Origin: Nitrobacter sp035546855
Lineage (GTDB): Bacteria > Pseudomonadota > Alphaproteobacteria > Rhizobiales > Xanthobacteraceae
DNA length: 64,000 bases
Assembly: GCA_035546855.1 (NCBI GenBank)
Contig: DASZVY010000040.1
Location: 62,001-126,000 of the forward strand
Reading direction: 5' to 3'
The stretch's first letter is position 1; the number at the start of each line of letters is the position of its first letter. Positions 1 to 8,856 of this stretch are shown here, one piece after another. Under the pieces are notes generated by a model. That model was not told the DNA's origin and searched no databases. It saw only the letters and a list, made by a program, of their open reading frames with translations. Made by a program: the position numbers and the translations under genes.

Positions 1-1326
1 GAGTTCGGAGGCCCGCTTCAGCATGTGCGCGAACGCCCCGCTGTCGTAGACCTGACCGGCCGCGTTGGTGTAGGGCAATTGCGACGGCTTGATGTAGTTC
101 ACCTCGCGGATCTTGCGCGGATCCATTCCGATCTGACGCGCCGCCGCGTCCATCAACCGCTCGACAATGAACACCGCCTCCGGCCGTCCCGCGCCGCGAT
201 AGGCGCCGACCGGTGCGGTATGGGTCATCACTGACTTCACCTCGAAATGCACCAGCGGAAGATCATACACGCCGGTCTGCACGAACGGCCCGAGCACCAG
301 CGGAATGATGTTGGCCGCGCCGCTCGAATAGGCGCCGGTGCAGCCGATGGACCGCACGCGATAGGCCAGGACACGCCCCTTCGCATCGAGCGCAAACTCA
401 CCGGTCGACGTCAGGTCGCGGCCGTGGGTACCGCCGACGAACTCATCGGTGCGGTCGCCGCGCCAGCGAATCTTGCGGCCGAGTTTGACCGCCGCATATG
501 CGACGATGCCGTCTTCCGGATAGAGATTGGTCTTCTGGCCGAAGCCGCCGCCGATATCGCCGACCAGCACGCGGACGCTCTCTTTGGGCCGCTTCAGAAC
601 GGCTTCCGCCAGCACGTCGCGAGTCGAGCCCGGCGTCTGCGACTGCACGTGCAGGATCAGCCGCCCTGTTTTCTTCTCGACCTCGGCGATGGTGCTGCGC
701 GGTTCCATGGCAGAAGGAACGAGCCGCTGGCTGACGAGATCAAGCGACACGGTGTGCGCGGCCTTGGCGAACGCGGCCGCGACTGCCGCCGGATCGCCGT
801 AGCTCATCGCTCCCACGATGTTGTCGGGCGCGTCCGGCCAGACCACCGGGGCGCCCGGCGTGATCGCCGCTACCGGATCAACCACCGCCGGCAGCACCTC
901 GTAGTCGATGTCGATGGCTTCCGCGGCTGTCTGCGCCGCAACGCGCGACAAAGCGACGACAGCCGCAACGGGCTCGCCGGCGAAACGCACGACTTCGTGT
1001 GCGAGCAGACGGCGCGGCGGCACCGTCATCGGCGACCCGTCCGGCCGTTTGAAGATCATCAGCGTGGGAATGGCGCCGATGTCATCGGCAATCAGGTCGG
1101 CGCCGGTCAAAACGGCTTCGACACCCGGCATGGCGGCCGCCGGCACGGTCTCGATCGACTTGATTCTGGCATGCGCGTGCGGCGAGCGCAGCACATGCAG
1201 CCACAGCGCGCCGTCCTCGCGCTTGTCGTCGATGAAATGCCCTTTCCCCGTGATCAGCCTTTGATCCTCGAGCCGCTTCACGGGTTGCCCCGCACCGAAA
1301 CGCAGATTACCGGGTAGGATATTCAT
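1..1326 (-). CDS. Xanthine dehydrogenase family molybdopterin-binding (large) subunit, 3' part outside window
   Basis: The frame starts at an ATG at 1326 and stays open to the left edge, giving 442 residues of a protein usually about 750-800 long. It begins MNILPGNLRFGAGQPVKRLE, followed by the typical RLITGKGHFIDD segment. GGGFGQK and GAYRGAGRPEA, both part of the molybdenum cofactor site, are visible. It lacks the AYRCSFR loop of true form I CO dehydrogenase, so it is a CoxL-like hydroxylase of unknown substrate rather than a CO oxidiser. The 2Fe-2S and FAD partner genes are not in view and may lie to the left. It follows the DapA-like gene on the same strand, 146 bp away. Confidence 0.93.
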   Translation of the reverse strand, partial: MNILPGNLRFGAGQPVKRLEDQRLITGKGHFIDDKREDGALWLHVLRSPHAHARIKSIETVPAAAMPGVEAVLTGADLIADDIGAIPTLMIFKRPDGSPMTVPPRRLLAHEVVRFAGEPVAAVVALSRVAAQTAAEAIDIDYEVLPAVVDPVAAITPGAPVVWPDAPDNIVGAMSYGDPAAVAAAFAKAAHTVSLDLVSQRLVPSAMEPRSTIAEVEKKTGRLILHVQSQTPGSTRDVLAEAVLKRPKESVRVLVGDIGGGFGQKTNLYPEDGIVAYAAVKLGRKIRWRGDRTDEFVGGTHGRDLTSTGEFALDAKGRVLAYRVRSIGCTGAYSSGAANIIPLVLGPFVQTGVYDLPLVHFEVKSVMTHTAPVGAYRGAGRPEAVFIVERLMDAAARQIGMDPRKIREVNYIKPSQLPYTNAAGQVYDSGAFAHMLKRASEL

Positions 1327-1472
1327 CGACAGTCCTTGTCTTGTTCGAGCTTTGCGGCCTTTGAGCTGCGCGCTCGCGCGGCCGTTCTGTTCAGGGCCAG
1401 GGAGATTCCGCCGGTCGCTTCAGGAGCGACCGTGGCGGGAATGTAGCCGCATTCATCCAGTCGGCAAGCGCC

Positions 1473-2348
1473 TCATGCCAGATCGCGCAGCACGACCTCG
1501 ACCGCCTTGCGCTCGTCGGAAGTAAGCATCGCCTGGGGTGCGATGGGGTCGCCGACGTCGTAACCCTGGATGGACAATCCCGCCTTGATGCAGGCCGCGA
1601 GGTTGAACCGGGCGAAGGCCTCGTTTACGCGCCACAGCCGGCGCTGCAACCGCATCGCCTCGTCCCAGCGGCCAGCCTTGCAATGGTCGTAGAGCGCGAC
1701 GCTCTGCGCCGGAATAATGCAGGCGGGACCGGCCATCCAGCCCACGCCGCCGATCAGCATGACCGCCGCCGGAATATGCGCCGACGCCGAAAACACGCCG
1801 ATATCGGCTCCGCACCGATTCATGATCGACAACAGCCGCCCGGTATTGGTCGATGCATCCTTGATGTATTTGATGCGCGGATGGCTGGCGAGGCGCGCCA
1901 CGACATCGAGCGTCAGGTCCGAGCGTTGGAATTGCGGATTGGTATAGATCACGACGGGAATGTCGACCGCATCGGCGATGGCGCGAAAATAGGACTCGAT
2001 CTGCGCGTCCTTGAGCGGGAAATAGGCTTCGAGCACGGCGAGGATGCCGTCGGCCCCGAGTTTCTGCCAGGCTTTTGCCTGGGCGACAGCATCGGCGGTC
2101 GCGGTCGATGCGACGCCCGCCACGACCGGCACGCGCCCCGCCGCGGCCTCGATCGTCGTCTGCACCACCGCAGCGCGCTGGCGGCGGCCGAGATAGGCAA
2201 ACTCGCCGGTGGAGCCGAGCGGCGTCAGGCCATGAACGCCGGCTTTGATGAGGTCGTCGCAGAGACGGGCGAGAACATCGGTCCGAACATCGCCGTCGGC
2301 GCCGACGGGTGACACGAGATAGGGAAAAACGCCGTGAAAGTCAGTCAT
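1473..2348 (-). CDS. Dihydrodipicolinate synthase / N-acetylneuraminate lyase family aldolase
   Basis: This 291-residue protein has the length of the DapA/NanA class I aldolase family. The phosphate- or carboxylate-binding loop appears as GSTGEF near residue 45, the catalytic tyrosine in VIYTNPQ near residue 133, and the Schiff-base lysine in IKYIKDAS near residue 160. The family joins or cleaves pyruvate and an aldehyde. Lysine biosynthesis is unlikely in this catabolic setting, so a 2-keto-acid aldolase or dehydratase for an aromatic or sugar acid is more plausible (inference). It lies upstream of the CoxL-like gene on the same strand and may be co-transcribed with it. Confidence 0.9.
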   Translation of the reverse strand: MTDFHGVFPYLVSPVGADGDVRTDVLARLCDDLIKAGVHGLTPLGSTGEFAYLGRRQRAAVVQTTIEAAAGRVPVVAGVASTATADAVAQAKAWQKLGADGILAVLEAYFPLKDAQIESYFRAIADAVDIPVVIYTNPQFQRSDLTLDVVARLASHPRIKYIKDASTNTGRLLSIMNRCGADIGVFSASAHIPAAVMLIGGVGWMAGPACIIPAQSVALYDHCKAGRWDEAMRLQRRLWRVNEAFARFNLAACIKAGLSIQGYDVGDPIAPQAMLTSDERKAVEVVLRDLA

Positions 2349-2466
2349 GAGGCGGAGAAGACCCGAAACGCGGCCGGCGAAAGGCCGCCGTCAGGGCCAT
2401 CAGCGACCCTTACGGACGGATGATGGCATATCCGATCCGCCAACAAAACCCTTGCCGCAGCCTTCC

Positions 2467-2504
2467 AAAAAAAGAATGCGGGGGAGAGGCTGCCTCTCCC
2501 CCGC
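2467..2504 (-). terminator. Rho-independent terminator of the chemoreceptor gene
   Basis: On the minus strand a perfect 12-bp G+C-rich stem with a 3-nt loop (arms 2478-2489 and 2493-2504) is followed, after three bases, by seven T residues (2473-2467). It lies directly after the stop codon of the gene at 2528. This is the clearest intrinsic terminator in the window. Confidence 0.9.
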
Positions 2505-2527
2505 ACACGCCGTTTCACGTCCATCGA

Positions 2528-4216
2528 TCAGGCCGCGCGCACCTGGTTCAGGAATTCGTCCACGGCCGAACGCAGCATGCCGGCTTGACGGTCAAGTTCA
2601 CGCGCGCCGGTCAGGACTTGCGTTGCCGCCGCTCCCGTCGCCGCCGCCGCCTCGTTGACGCCGCCGATATGGTTCGAAATCTCGCTGGAGCCGGCGGCCG
2701 CCGCCTGAATGTTCCGGGCGATTTCGCGCGTCGCCGCGCCCTGCTCCTCGACCGCCGACGAAATGGTCAGCGCGATCTCGCTCATCTTTTCGATGGTCGT
2801 GGAGATGCCGCCAATGGCCATGACAGCATCATTGGTGGTGGACTGCATGCTGGTGACCTGCGCCGAGATTTCCTCGGTCGCCTTGGCGGTCTGGGTCGCC
2901 AAGGCCTTCACCTCGGATGCCACCACCGCGAACCCGCGCCCGGCTTCGCCGGCGCGCGCCGCTTCGATCGTTGCGTTCAGCGCCAGCAGGTTGGTCTGCG
3001 CCGCGATGTTCTGGATCAGTTGAACGACCTCGCCGATCTTGTCGGCGGCGCCCGACAGCAACTGCACCGTGGTGTTGGTCCGATTGGCTTCATCCACGGC
3101 CTGCTTTGCGATCTCGGTGGACTGCGCGACCTGACGCGAGATCTCGGACACCGACGCCGACAACTCTTCCGCGGCCGCAGCAACGGTCTGGACGTTGTTG
3201 AGGGCCTTGTCCGATGCCATGGTGACGGTCGCGACACGCTCGCTGGTGTTGCCTGCGGTCGACGTCATGGACGTCGCCGTGGCCTGCATTTCGGCGGCAG
3301 ACGATGCGACCGACTGCACGACGCCGTTGACGCTGCGCTCGAAACCGTCCGCCAGATTGATCATCACCGACCGCCGCTCGGCAGCGGTACGCTCCTGCGC
3401 AGCCGCCTCTTCCTGCTCGAGCGCCCTGATCCGAATGGCGTTGTCCTTGAAGATCTGGACCGTGGCCGCCATCTTGCCGATCTCGTCGCCGCGGCCGGCC
3501 CCGGGAATCTCGGCATCAAGCGCGCCCGCCGTCAGTTCCTCCATCCGGGTCCCGAGCTGGTTCAGCGGCTTGGTGATGCTGCGGCCGATATACCAGGCGA
3601 TCGCACCGGTAATCACGGCAATCGCCAGTATCGCAAGACCGATAGTCCAAACGAGCGGCATCAGCTTCGCATCGAGATCGTCGAGATAGGCACCTGTGCC
3701 CGCGAACATGTTCCAGCCGGGAATCGCGACCGCGTAGGACACCTTGCGGATCGGCTTATCCTGACCCGGCTTCATGTAGGAGTAATGAAGCGTCACGTTG
3801 CCGTTGGCGGCGACGCCGTCGCGCAATTCGCGCGCCAGCTTGCGTCCGGCCGTCTCGACATCGAGCCGGTTGGTGCCGATCTGATTGGCCTCGGGCGCCG
3901 ACACCGTGATACCATCCATGGTATAGGCGAAGATATAGCCGGACCCGCGATCGTAATTCATGGTCTGCGCGATCTTCGAGAATTCCTTGATCGCGGCATC
4001 CTTTGTCAATTCACCCGCATCGACCCGCTTCTGCAGCCCCTTCGCCGTATTGAGCGCGATGTCGACGATCGCATGGGTCTGATCCATCCTGGCCTTGAGC
4101 ATTTCCTGGCTCACGAGCCGCATCGCCATCGCGCCGGCGGCGGCAAGACCCAGCAGGATGACACCGACAAGGATGCCAAGCTTCGCGGTAATCGGGAGAT
4201 TATTCAATCGCTTCAC
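2528..4216 (-). CDS. Methyl-accepting chemotaxis protein with periplasmic Cache-type sensor
   Basis: A GTG start at 4216 (VKRLNNLP) is chosen because GGAGAA lies six bases upstream; the open frame continues to 4399 but would then overlap the divergent gene at 4379. This gives 562 residues. Order: transmembrane helix (LGILVGVILLGLAAAGAMAM), a periplasmic single-Cache-like domain containing the GYIFAYTMDG and GWNMFAGTGAYLDD motifs, a second transmembrane helix, a HAMP segment, and a long cytoplasmic signalling helix with the conserved tip IAAQTNLLALNATIEAARAG. It signals to CheA/CheW. The ligand is unknown; small carboxylates are typical for this Cache type. A terminator follows the gene. Confidence 0.95.
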   Translation of the reverse strand: MKRLNNLPITAKLGILVGVILLGLAAAGAMAMRLVSQEMLKARMDQTHAIVDIALNTAKGLQKRVDAGELTKDAAIKEFSKIAQTMNYDRGSGYIFAYTMDGITVSAPEANQIGTNRLDVETAGRKLARELRDGVAANGNVTLHYSYMKPGQDKPIRKVSYAVAIPGWNMFAGTGAYLDDLDAKLMPLVWTIGLAILAIAVITGAIAWYIGRSITKPLNQLGTRMEELTAGALDAEIPGAGRGDEIGKMAATVQIFKDNAIRIRALEQEEAAAQERTAAERRSVMINLADGFERSVNGVVQSVASSAAEMQATATSMTSTAGNTSERVATVTMASDKALNNVQTVAAAAEELSASVSEISRQVAQSTEIAKQAVDEANRTNTTVQLLSGAADKIGEVVQLIQNIAAQTNLLALNATIEAARAGEAGRGFAVVASEVKALATQTAKATEEISAQVTSMQSTTNDAVMAIGGISTTIEKMSEIALTISSAVEEQGAATREIARNIQAAAAGSSEISNHIGGVNEAAAATGAAATQVLTGARELDRQAGMLRSAVDEFLNQVRAA

Positions 4217-4378
4217 AGGATTCTCCGGTGAGATAAAGGCAGCGTGCTGCGCCAAGGCAAACAGATTTGCGGACAATAAGCAGACGTCTCTTAGAACTTC
4301 CTTAACTGCCGCCATCGGTCCAATATGGCCGCTTTCATCCTGAACTGATCCGCCGAGAGAGCCAGCCGAGACAGCGAC

Positions 4379-5203
4379 ATGACAACAAGCCCCGCACATC
4401 AGAACGAAAAGTCACTGGCCGGCGGCAAGATCCTGCAAACCTCGGCCAACGGTGTCGGAATCATCACCTTCAACAATCCCGAGAAGCGCAATGCCATCTC
4501 GCTCGAGATGTGGGAAGGCCTCGGGCACTCGCTGACGAACCTGCGCGACGATCCTGCGATCCGCGTGGTGATCCTGCGCGGTGCCGGCGACAAGGCCTTT
4601 GTTTCAGGCGCCGACATCAGCCAGTTCGAGACGGAACGTCACAACGCCGCCGCGTCGGAAGACTACGCACGCCGAAGCGCCGCTCAGCGGGCGCTACTCG
4701 CGAGCTATCCGAAGCCGACCATCGCCAGCATCAACGGATTCTGTCTCGGCGGCGGCCTGCAGATCGCGATGTCGGCCGACATCCGCATCGCGGCCGCGAA
4801 CAGCCAGTTCGGCATTCCGGCGGCCAGGCTCGGGATCGCCTACGGCTATGACGGGCTGCGCAATCTTGTCTCATTGGTCGGGCCGTCGCAGGCGCGACTC
4901 CTGATGTATGCGGGGATGCGGATCGACGCCGCCGAAGCGGCGCGGATCGGCCTGATCGACCGTATCGTCGCCGATACCGACCTTCAGTCGGCGACAGCCG
5001 AGATCGCCCAGACCATTGCCGAGAATGCGCCGCTGGCCGTGCAGGCCGCCAAGATCACGATCGCGGAGGTGCTGAAGGATCCGTCCGCACGCGACATGGA
5101 GGCGGTCAGGCGGATCGGCGCCGCCTGCATGGACAGCGAGGATTTTCGCGAGGGCCGCCGCGCCTTCATGGAAAAGCGCAAGCCGCGCTTCGTGGGAAAA
5201 TGA
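4379..5203 (+). CDS. Enoyl-CoA hydratase/isomerase family protein
   Basis: This 274-residue crotonase-fold protein would hydrate or isomerise an acyl-CoA. The first oxyanion-hole segment is visible as KAFVSGADISQF, and the second as INGFCLGGGLQIAMSADIRIA. The typical C-terminus EGRRAFMEKRKPRF is present. In place of the paired catalytic glutamates the region after GIPAARLGIAYGYDG lacks an obvious second Glu, so a reaction other than simple hydration is possible. It is divergent from the chemoreceptor, with 162 bp between starts, and stands alone on its strand. Confidence 0.92.
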   Translation: MTTSPAHQNEKSLAGGKILQTSANGVGIITFNNPEKRNAISLEMWEGLGHSLTNLRDDPAIRVVILRGAGDKAFVSGADISQFETERHNAAASEDYARRSAAQRALLASYPKPTIASINGFCLGGGLQIAMSADIRIAAANSQFGIPAARLGIAYGYDGLRNLVSLVGPSQARLLMYAGMRIDAAEAARIGLIDRIVADTDLQSATAEIAQTIAENAPLAVQAAKITIAEVLKDPSARDMEAVRRIGAACMDSEDFREGRRAFMEKRKPRFVGK

Positions 5204-5250
5204 CCGCCAATGCGACATCACGCGACGGCGGCCCGTCGATTCCGGCACCG

Positions 5251-5272
5251 CAAGTCCCCGCTGAAGCGGGAT
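5251..5272. terminator. Short hairpin between convergent genes (possible terminator)
   Basis: The arms TCCCCGCT and AGCGGGA, separated by GA, form a compact hairpin in the 93-bp gap between the convergent genes ending at 5203 and 5297. No strong T-tract follows on either strand, so this is a weak call. Confidence 0.35.
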
Positions 5273-5296
5273 GCGAGACTCGGAAAGACCGTTGGA

Positions 5297-5638
5297 TCAG
5301 CCGGTTCTATAGACTCTCTTCTCTCCCGCGCTTGACCATTCCGTGACGGTACCGGTTTCGTTATCGAGCACCATCTGGAGATCGAAATAACGGAATTCCG
5401 GTCGTGAGCCGGTGCGCCGCTCGACCTCGTCCTGCCAGACGGCGTTGTGCGCATGTTCGGCATCGGCCCGCGATGGCCAGATATAGAGTCCGGCGCAGGT
5501 CTGACCGTCTTCCGACAAGACGTAATGCTTGCGCACAAGTCTCGGGTTTGCGGCCCATCTGGGAATGGTAGCCCGGGCCCCTTCCAGAATTTGATTCCAA
5601 TCGCCTGTTGCCGGGAATGTCACCAGTTCGACGATCAT
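5297..5638 (-). CDS. Small dimeric alpha-beta barrel-like protein of unknown function
   Basis: The start at 5638 (MIVELVTFPATGDW) is preceded by AGGAGGGGAGGC, a very strong ribosome binding site, so the longer frame to 5791 is not used. The product has 113 residues. Its pattern (MIVELVTFP, HYVLSEDGQTCAGLYIWPSRADAEHAH, then an RTGSRPEFRYFDL stretch) resembles ABM/YdhR-like monooxygenase-fold proteins that act as stand-alone small monooxygenases or accessory proteins. No catalytic residue can be assigned. It lies 169 bp downstream of the alcohol dehydrogenase on the same strand and could form an operon with it. Confidence 0.8.
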   Translation of the reverse strand: MIVELVTFPATGDWNQILEGARATIPRWAANPRLVRKHYVLSEDGQTCAGLYIWPSRADAEHAHNAVWQDEVERRTGSRPEFRYFDLQMVLDNETGTVTEWSSAGEKRVYRTG

Positions 5639-5806
5639 GCCTCCCCTCCTAAAGCCCGCCCCCGATAACCGATCCGGTGCACTGGAGTTTTTGACGAGAG
5701 ATGAAGGATAGGACATCCATGGCGTCGATCTCCTCATCCGGCGCCGCGTGCGTCCACCTCTTCGGGGAAGGATCGCCCGTCGGCTCGGCACGCCGCAGGC
5801 GGATTT

Positions 5807-6862
5807 TTACGGGGTCAAGATCGCGCGCCCGACCATTTTGCCTTTCTGCAGATCGTGCAGCGCCTGGTTCGCGGCCGCGAGCGGCAACGACGTCACCGGA
5901 ATCGGGGGCACCTTCTTGGTCCGCACCAGATCGAGCAATTCCTCGGTCTCGCGCAGGTTGCCGACATAGCTGCCCTGGATAGTGACGGCCTTGATCGGGA
6001 TCAGCGGCAACGCCCACGGCGCGCCGCCGCCGAACAGGCCGACCATCACCAGCTTGCCGCCCTTGGTCAGACAGTCGAACCCGAGCTGCGCGGTTTGCGC
6101 ATTGCCGACCAGATCGATCACCGAACGCACCGGCCCACCGGCCTTCGCCGCAATCTGCGCCAGCGCATCGGGCGCGGCACCGTCGACTGAGCCGAGCGCG
6201 CCGGCCTTCTCGGCCGCCTCACGCTTGCGCGCGTCGATGTCGACCACGATCGCGCCCTTGCCGCCCATCGCCTTCAGGAGCGACAGTGCCATCAGCCCCA
6301 GTCCGCCGGCTCCGAAGATGACGATCGGGTTGGCGAGATCATGTTCAACCTTCTTCAGCGCGCTGTAGGTGGTCACGCCCGAGCAAGCGTAGGGCGCGGC
6401 CGTCACAGGATCGAGTCCCTTCAAATTGATGAGATAGCGCGGATGCGGCACCGTCATGTGATCGGCATAGCCGCCGTCGCAATAAACGCCGAGCGAGCGC
6501 GGCGTCAGGCACATGTTCTCGTCGCCCGCGAGGCAGGTCGCGCACTTGCCGCAGCCGATCCACGGATAGACCAATGCGACGTCGCCGACCTTGATGTCGC
6601 CCTTGGCGTCGGGCCCGAGCGCGATGACTTCGCCCACCGTCTCGTGACCCATGGTGCGCGGCAGCGATACGCCGCGATCCTTCAGCGAGAGAGGTTTGCG
6701 GCCGTGGCCGAGATCGTAGCCGCCTTCCCAGATGTGCAGGTCGCTGTGGCAGACGCCGGCCGCCTTGACTTTGATCACCACCTGCGTGCCGGACGGCTGC
6801 GGCGTCGGCTCATCGACTTCGGTCAGAGGCGCGTTGAATTCGGTGACCTTGAAGCTCTTCAT
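5807..6862 (-). CDS. Zinc-dependent alcohol dehydrogenase (MDR superfamily)
   Basis: A 351-residue protein with the full medium-chain dehydrogenase layout. The catalytic zinc ligands are in AGVCHSDLH (Cys) and TMGHETVGEV (His-Glu), and the four structural zinc cysteines in CGKCATCLAGDENMC. The Rossmann motif is GAGGLGLMAL near residue 185, followed by VVDID, whose acidic residue indicates NAD preference. It would oxidise an alcohol or reduce an aldehyde; the substrate is not evident. A long loop (DLGHGRKPLSLKDRG) between the first zinc ligand and the GHE motif resembles that of proteobacterial 6-hydroxyhexanoate or aromatic alcohol dehydrogenases. Confidence 0.94.
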   Translation of the reverse strand: MKSFKVTEFNAPLTEVDEPTPQPSGTQVVIKVKAAGVCHSDLHIWEGGYDLGHGRKPLSLKDRGVSLPRTMGHETVGEVIALGPDAKGDIKVGDVALVYPWIGCGKCATCLAGDENMCLTPRSLGVYCDGGYADHMTVPHPRYLINLKGLDPVTAAPYACSGVTTYSALKKVEHDLANPIVIFGAGGLGLMALSLLKAMGGKGAIVVDIDARKREAAEKAGALGSVDGAAPDALAQIAAKAGGPVRSVIDLVGNAQTAQLGFDCLTKGGKLVMVGLFGGGAPWALPLIPIKAVTIQGSYVGNLRETEELLDLVRTKKVPPIPVTSLPLAAANQALHDLQKGKMVGRAILTP

Positions 6863-6948
6863 GGCGTTCTCCCGCGACGTGTCTTATCAGGCTGTAGGGA
6901 AGCGTTATCGGAGGCCGCGCGCGAATTGTCCAGAGGCGGAACCACGCT

Positions 6949-8367
6949 TCATTGCGGCAGCGCGGGGCAGCGCGCATGAAAGTCGGTCGCGCGCTGAAAC
7001 GCCGCACCGATCCTGACCAGCATGGCTTCATCGAATGGACGCCCGATCACCTGCATGCCGACCGGAAGTCCGCCCGGCGTAAAGCCGGACGGCAGCGCGA
7101 GCGACGGCAGGCCGAGATAGTTGATCGGTCGCGTGAAGCGCGTCAGCCGCCGCAACACCGGTTCCGCGTCCGGGCTGTTGCCGACATCGCTTTCGGCGAT
7201 GGTCGGCGCCACCATCGGCGACACCGGCGCAAGCACCGCATCGACGCTCTCCGTCGCGGCGAGATGGGCCGATAACGCGAGACCACGCCAGCGCAGGGCA
7301 TCGAGATAGGCGAGCGCGGGAACGGCCAGCGCATTCTGCAGCCGCATCATGGTCTGCGGGCCGTAGTCCCGCGGACGCTCGATCATCCAGGCCTGATGGA
7401 AGGCAGCCGCCTCCACGATCATCACGATCTGGCAGGCGTCCGACAGCGCGGTCTGATCCGGCAGATCGACCCGATGGATCGTGGCGCCTTCGCGCGTCAG
7501 CGTCGCGATCGTCTCGTCAAGGACGCGGGCCACGTCGGGATCGAGGTCGTCCACATAGAACGTGCGTGGTACGCCAATCCGCACACCTGTCAGCGGCTCA
7601 CGCGCGGCCGCCCTGTAATCCGGCACCGGATGATGCGAGCAGGTCGGATCGGCCGGGTCGGCGCCGGCCATCAGCCCCAGCAGCAGGGCGCAATCCTCAG
7701 CCGTGCGCGCGAGTGGTCCGACGGTATCGAGCGAATGCGACAGCGGCATTGCGCCGGCGCGACTGACGCGGCCGACCGTGGTTTTCAATCCGGTCACGCC
7801 GCAGAAATTCGACGGCATCCGGATCGAGCCGCCAGTGTCCGACCCGAGCGCGGCGAATGTCAGCCGGGCGGCGACCGCCGCGCCTGAGCCGGACGACGAG
7901 CCGCCCGTGATGTGATCGAGATGCCAGGGATTGTGCACCGGGCCGAAATGCACGTTGTGGCCGGTCGGCCCATAGGCGAACTCGGCCATCTGCAACGAAC
8001 CGAGGCGAACCGTGCCGGCGTCCTTCAGGCGTTGCAGCGCCGTCGCCGTCGATGTCGCGACCCAGTCACGGCGGATTTTCGAGCCGCAGGTCACGACCTT
8101 GCCGGCATCGTAATACATGTCCTTGTGGGCCAGCGGCACGCCGTGCAGCACGCCGCGACTGCGCCCCTTGGCGAGCGCATCGTCGGCAGCGCTTGCGGCA
8201 GCCAGCGCCTCCTCCGCTTCGATGGCGATAAATGCGTTCAGATGGGGCTGCCATCGGCTGATCCGCGCAAGGCAGGCCTGTGTCACCTCGCGCGACGACA
8301 ACTTTTTGCCGGCGATCGCATCCGCCACCGCCGCGAGCGACATCAAAGCGGGGTCGGTGCTGCTCAT
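6949..8367 (-). CDS. Amidase signature family enzyme, AtzE-like
   Basis: The start at 8367 (MSSTDPALMSLAAVADAIAG) gives 472 residues. The amidase triad is readable: Lys in PLAHKDMYYD, the first Ser in GGSSSGSGAAVAARL, and the nucleophile Ser in GSDTGGSIRMPSNFCGVTG. It hydrolyses an amide bond in the cytoplasm. Its ATG overlaps the stop of the small gene upstream (ATGA overlap at 8364-8367), so the two are translationally coupled. This is the arrangement of AtzG-AtzE, in which a GatC-like small subunit stabilises the amidase. Substrates of relatives include carboxybiuret and ureide-type amides; the substrate here is unknown. Confidence 0.93.
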   Translation of the reverse strand: MSSTDPALMSLAAVADAIAGKKLSSREVTQACLARISRWQPHLNAFIAIEAEEALAAASAADDALAKGRSRGVLHGVPLAHKDMYYDAGKVVTCGSKIRRDWVATSTATALQRLKDAGTVRLGSLQMAEFAYGPTGHNVHFGPVHNPWHLDHITGGSSSGSGAAVAARLTFAALGSDTGGSIRMPSNFCGVTGLKTTVGRVSRAGAMPLSHSLDTVGPLARTAEDCALLLGLMAGADPADPTCSHHPVPDYRAAAREPLTGVRIGVPRTFYVDDLDPDVARVLDETIATLTREGATIHRVDLPDQTALSDACQIVMIVEAAAFHQAWMIERPRDYGPQTMMRLQNALAVPALAYLDALRWRGLALSAHLAATESVDAVLAPVSPMVAPTIAESDVGNSPDAEPVLRRLTRFTRPINYLGLPSLALPSGFTPGGLPVGMQVIGRPFDEAMLVRIGAAFQRATDFHARCPALPQ

Positions 8368-8570
8368 GCCTTCACCGAACGGTTCTGCGCAACGACGAAA
8401 CTTGCAGGCTCGGCGTCGAAGGGAAGTTTTTCCGAAATCGCGGCGAAGCCGGAGATCGTGGGCGCCACGGCGCCGGCGATACGCGTGGCCACCGCATCGG
8501 AAATCGTCACGCCGACGGTTGCCGCCATTGCGCCAACCTGATCCGCGGAAAGTCGTTTGCTGTCGGACAT
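8364..8570 (-). CDS. Small DUF4089/AtzG-like partner of the downstream amidase
   Basis: A 68-residue protein beginning MSDSKRLSADQVGAMAATVG, mostly helical in composition, with a central PTISGFAAISEKLPFD stretch. Length, position and the 4-base overlap with the amidase start match the AtzG/HpxX family (DUF4089), GatC-like subunits that bind AtzE-type amidases. The codon phase and the ATGA overlap support a real gene. The function is inferred from context and length rather than from any catalytic residue. Confidence 0.8.
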   Translation of the reverse strand: MSDSKRLSADQVGAMAATVGVTISDAVATRIAGAVAPTISGFAAISEKLPFDAEPASFVVAQNRSVKA

Positions 8571-8667
8571 CGTTTCCCCTTTTTCTCTTTGGCCGGCATG
8601 TTGGCGGCAATTACCCTTTCCCTCAAGCCGCTATTTTGTCGTACAGACATACGCGACAGGCACACCT

Positions 8668-8834
8668 GGCGTCCCGAATCCGAAGCTCGCCTCATTATAC
8701 AGCGGGTTCGGAGCGAACTTCGGATTCGAAAAGGACACCGGCAAACTTATGATTCGAGTGTGGTTAGGTTCAGAAGTTCGCTTGGAGGACTCGCCGAGAC
8801 AATGAAACCGAACTTCTGAACCACCACTACTTGA
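8668..8834 (+). promoter_or_regulatory. Composite two-hairpin element, copy A
   Basis: The first inverted repeat has arms 8675-8690 and 8713-8728 (15 of 16 pairs). It is extended by GGCGTCC (8668-8674) against GGACACC (8733-8739), with an AAAA bulge at 8729-8732. A core at 8733-8759 contains GCAAACTTATGATTCGAGT. The second inverted repeat has perfect 14-bp arms 8767-8780 and 8809-8822, with further imperfect pairing outwards. The element fills the divergent gap between the amidase pair and the LLM monooxygenase. Its plan matches the element at 45810-45973, although the stems differ in sequence. Confidence 0.7.
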
Positions 8835-8856
8835 GTATTTCGCAAAGGATCTTGCT

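Noticed and set aside
1..1326. True form I CO dehydrogenase large subunit
   Set aside because: The AYRCSFR active-site loop is absent; the equivalent segment reads AYRGAGRPE, as in other hydroxylases of the family.
2420..4231. 603-residue plus-strand open frame opposite the chemoreceptor
   Set aside because: It is antisense to a well-supported methyl-accepting protein and begins within that gene's terminator region.
8668..8834. Insertion sequence or MITE with terminal inverted repeats
   Set aside because: There are two separate inverted repeats rather than one terminal pair, no target duplication is evident, and the stems differ between the two copies while the core is conserved.
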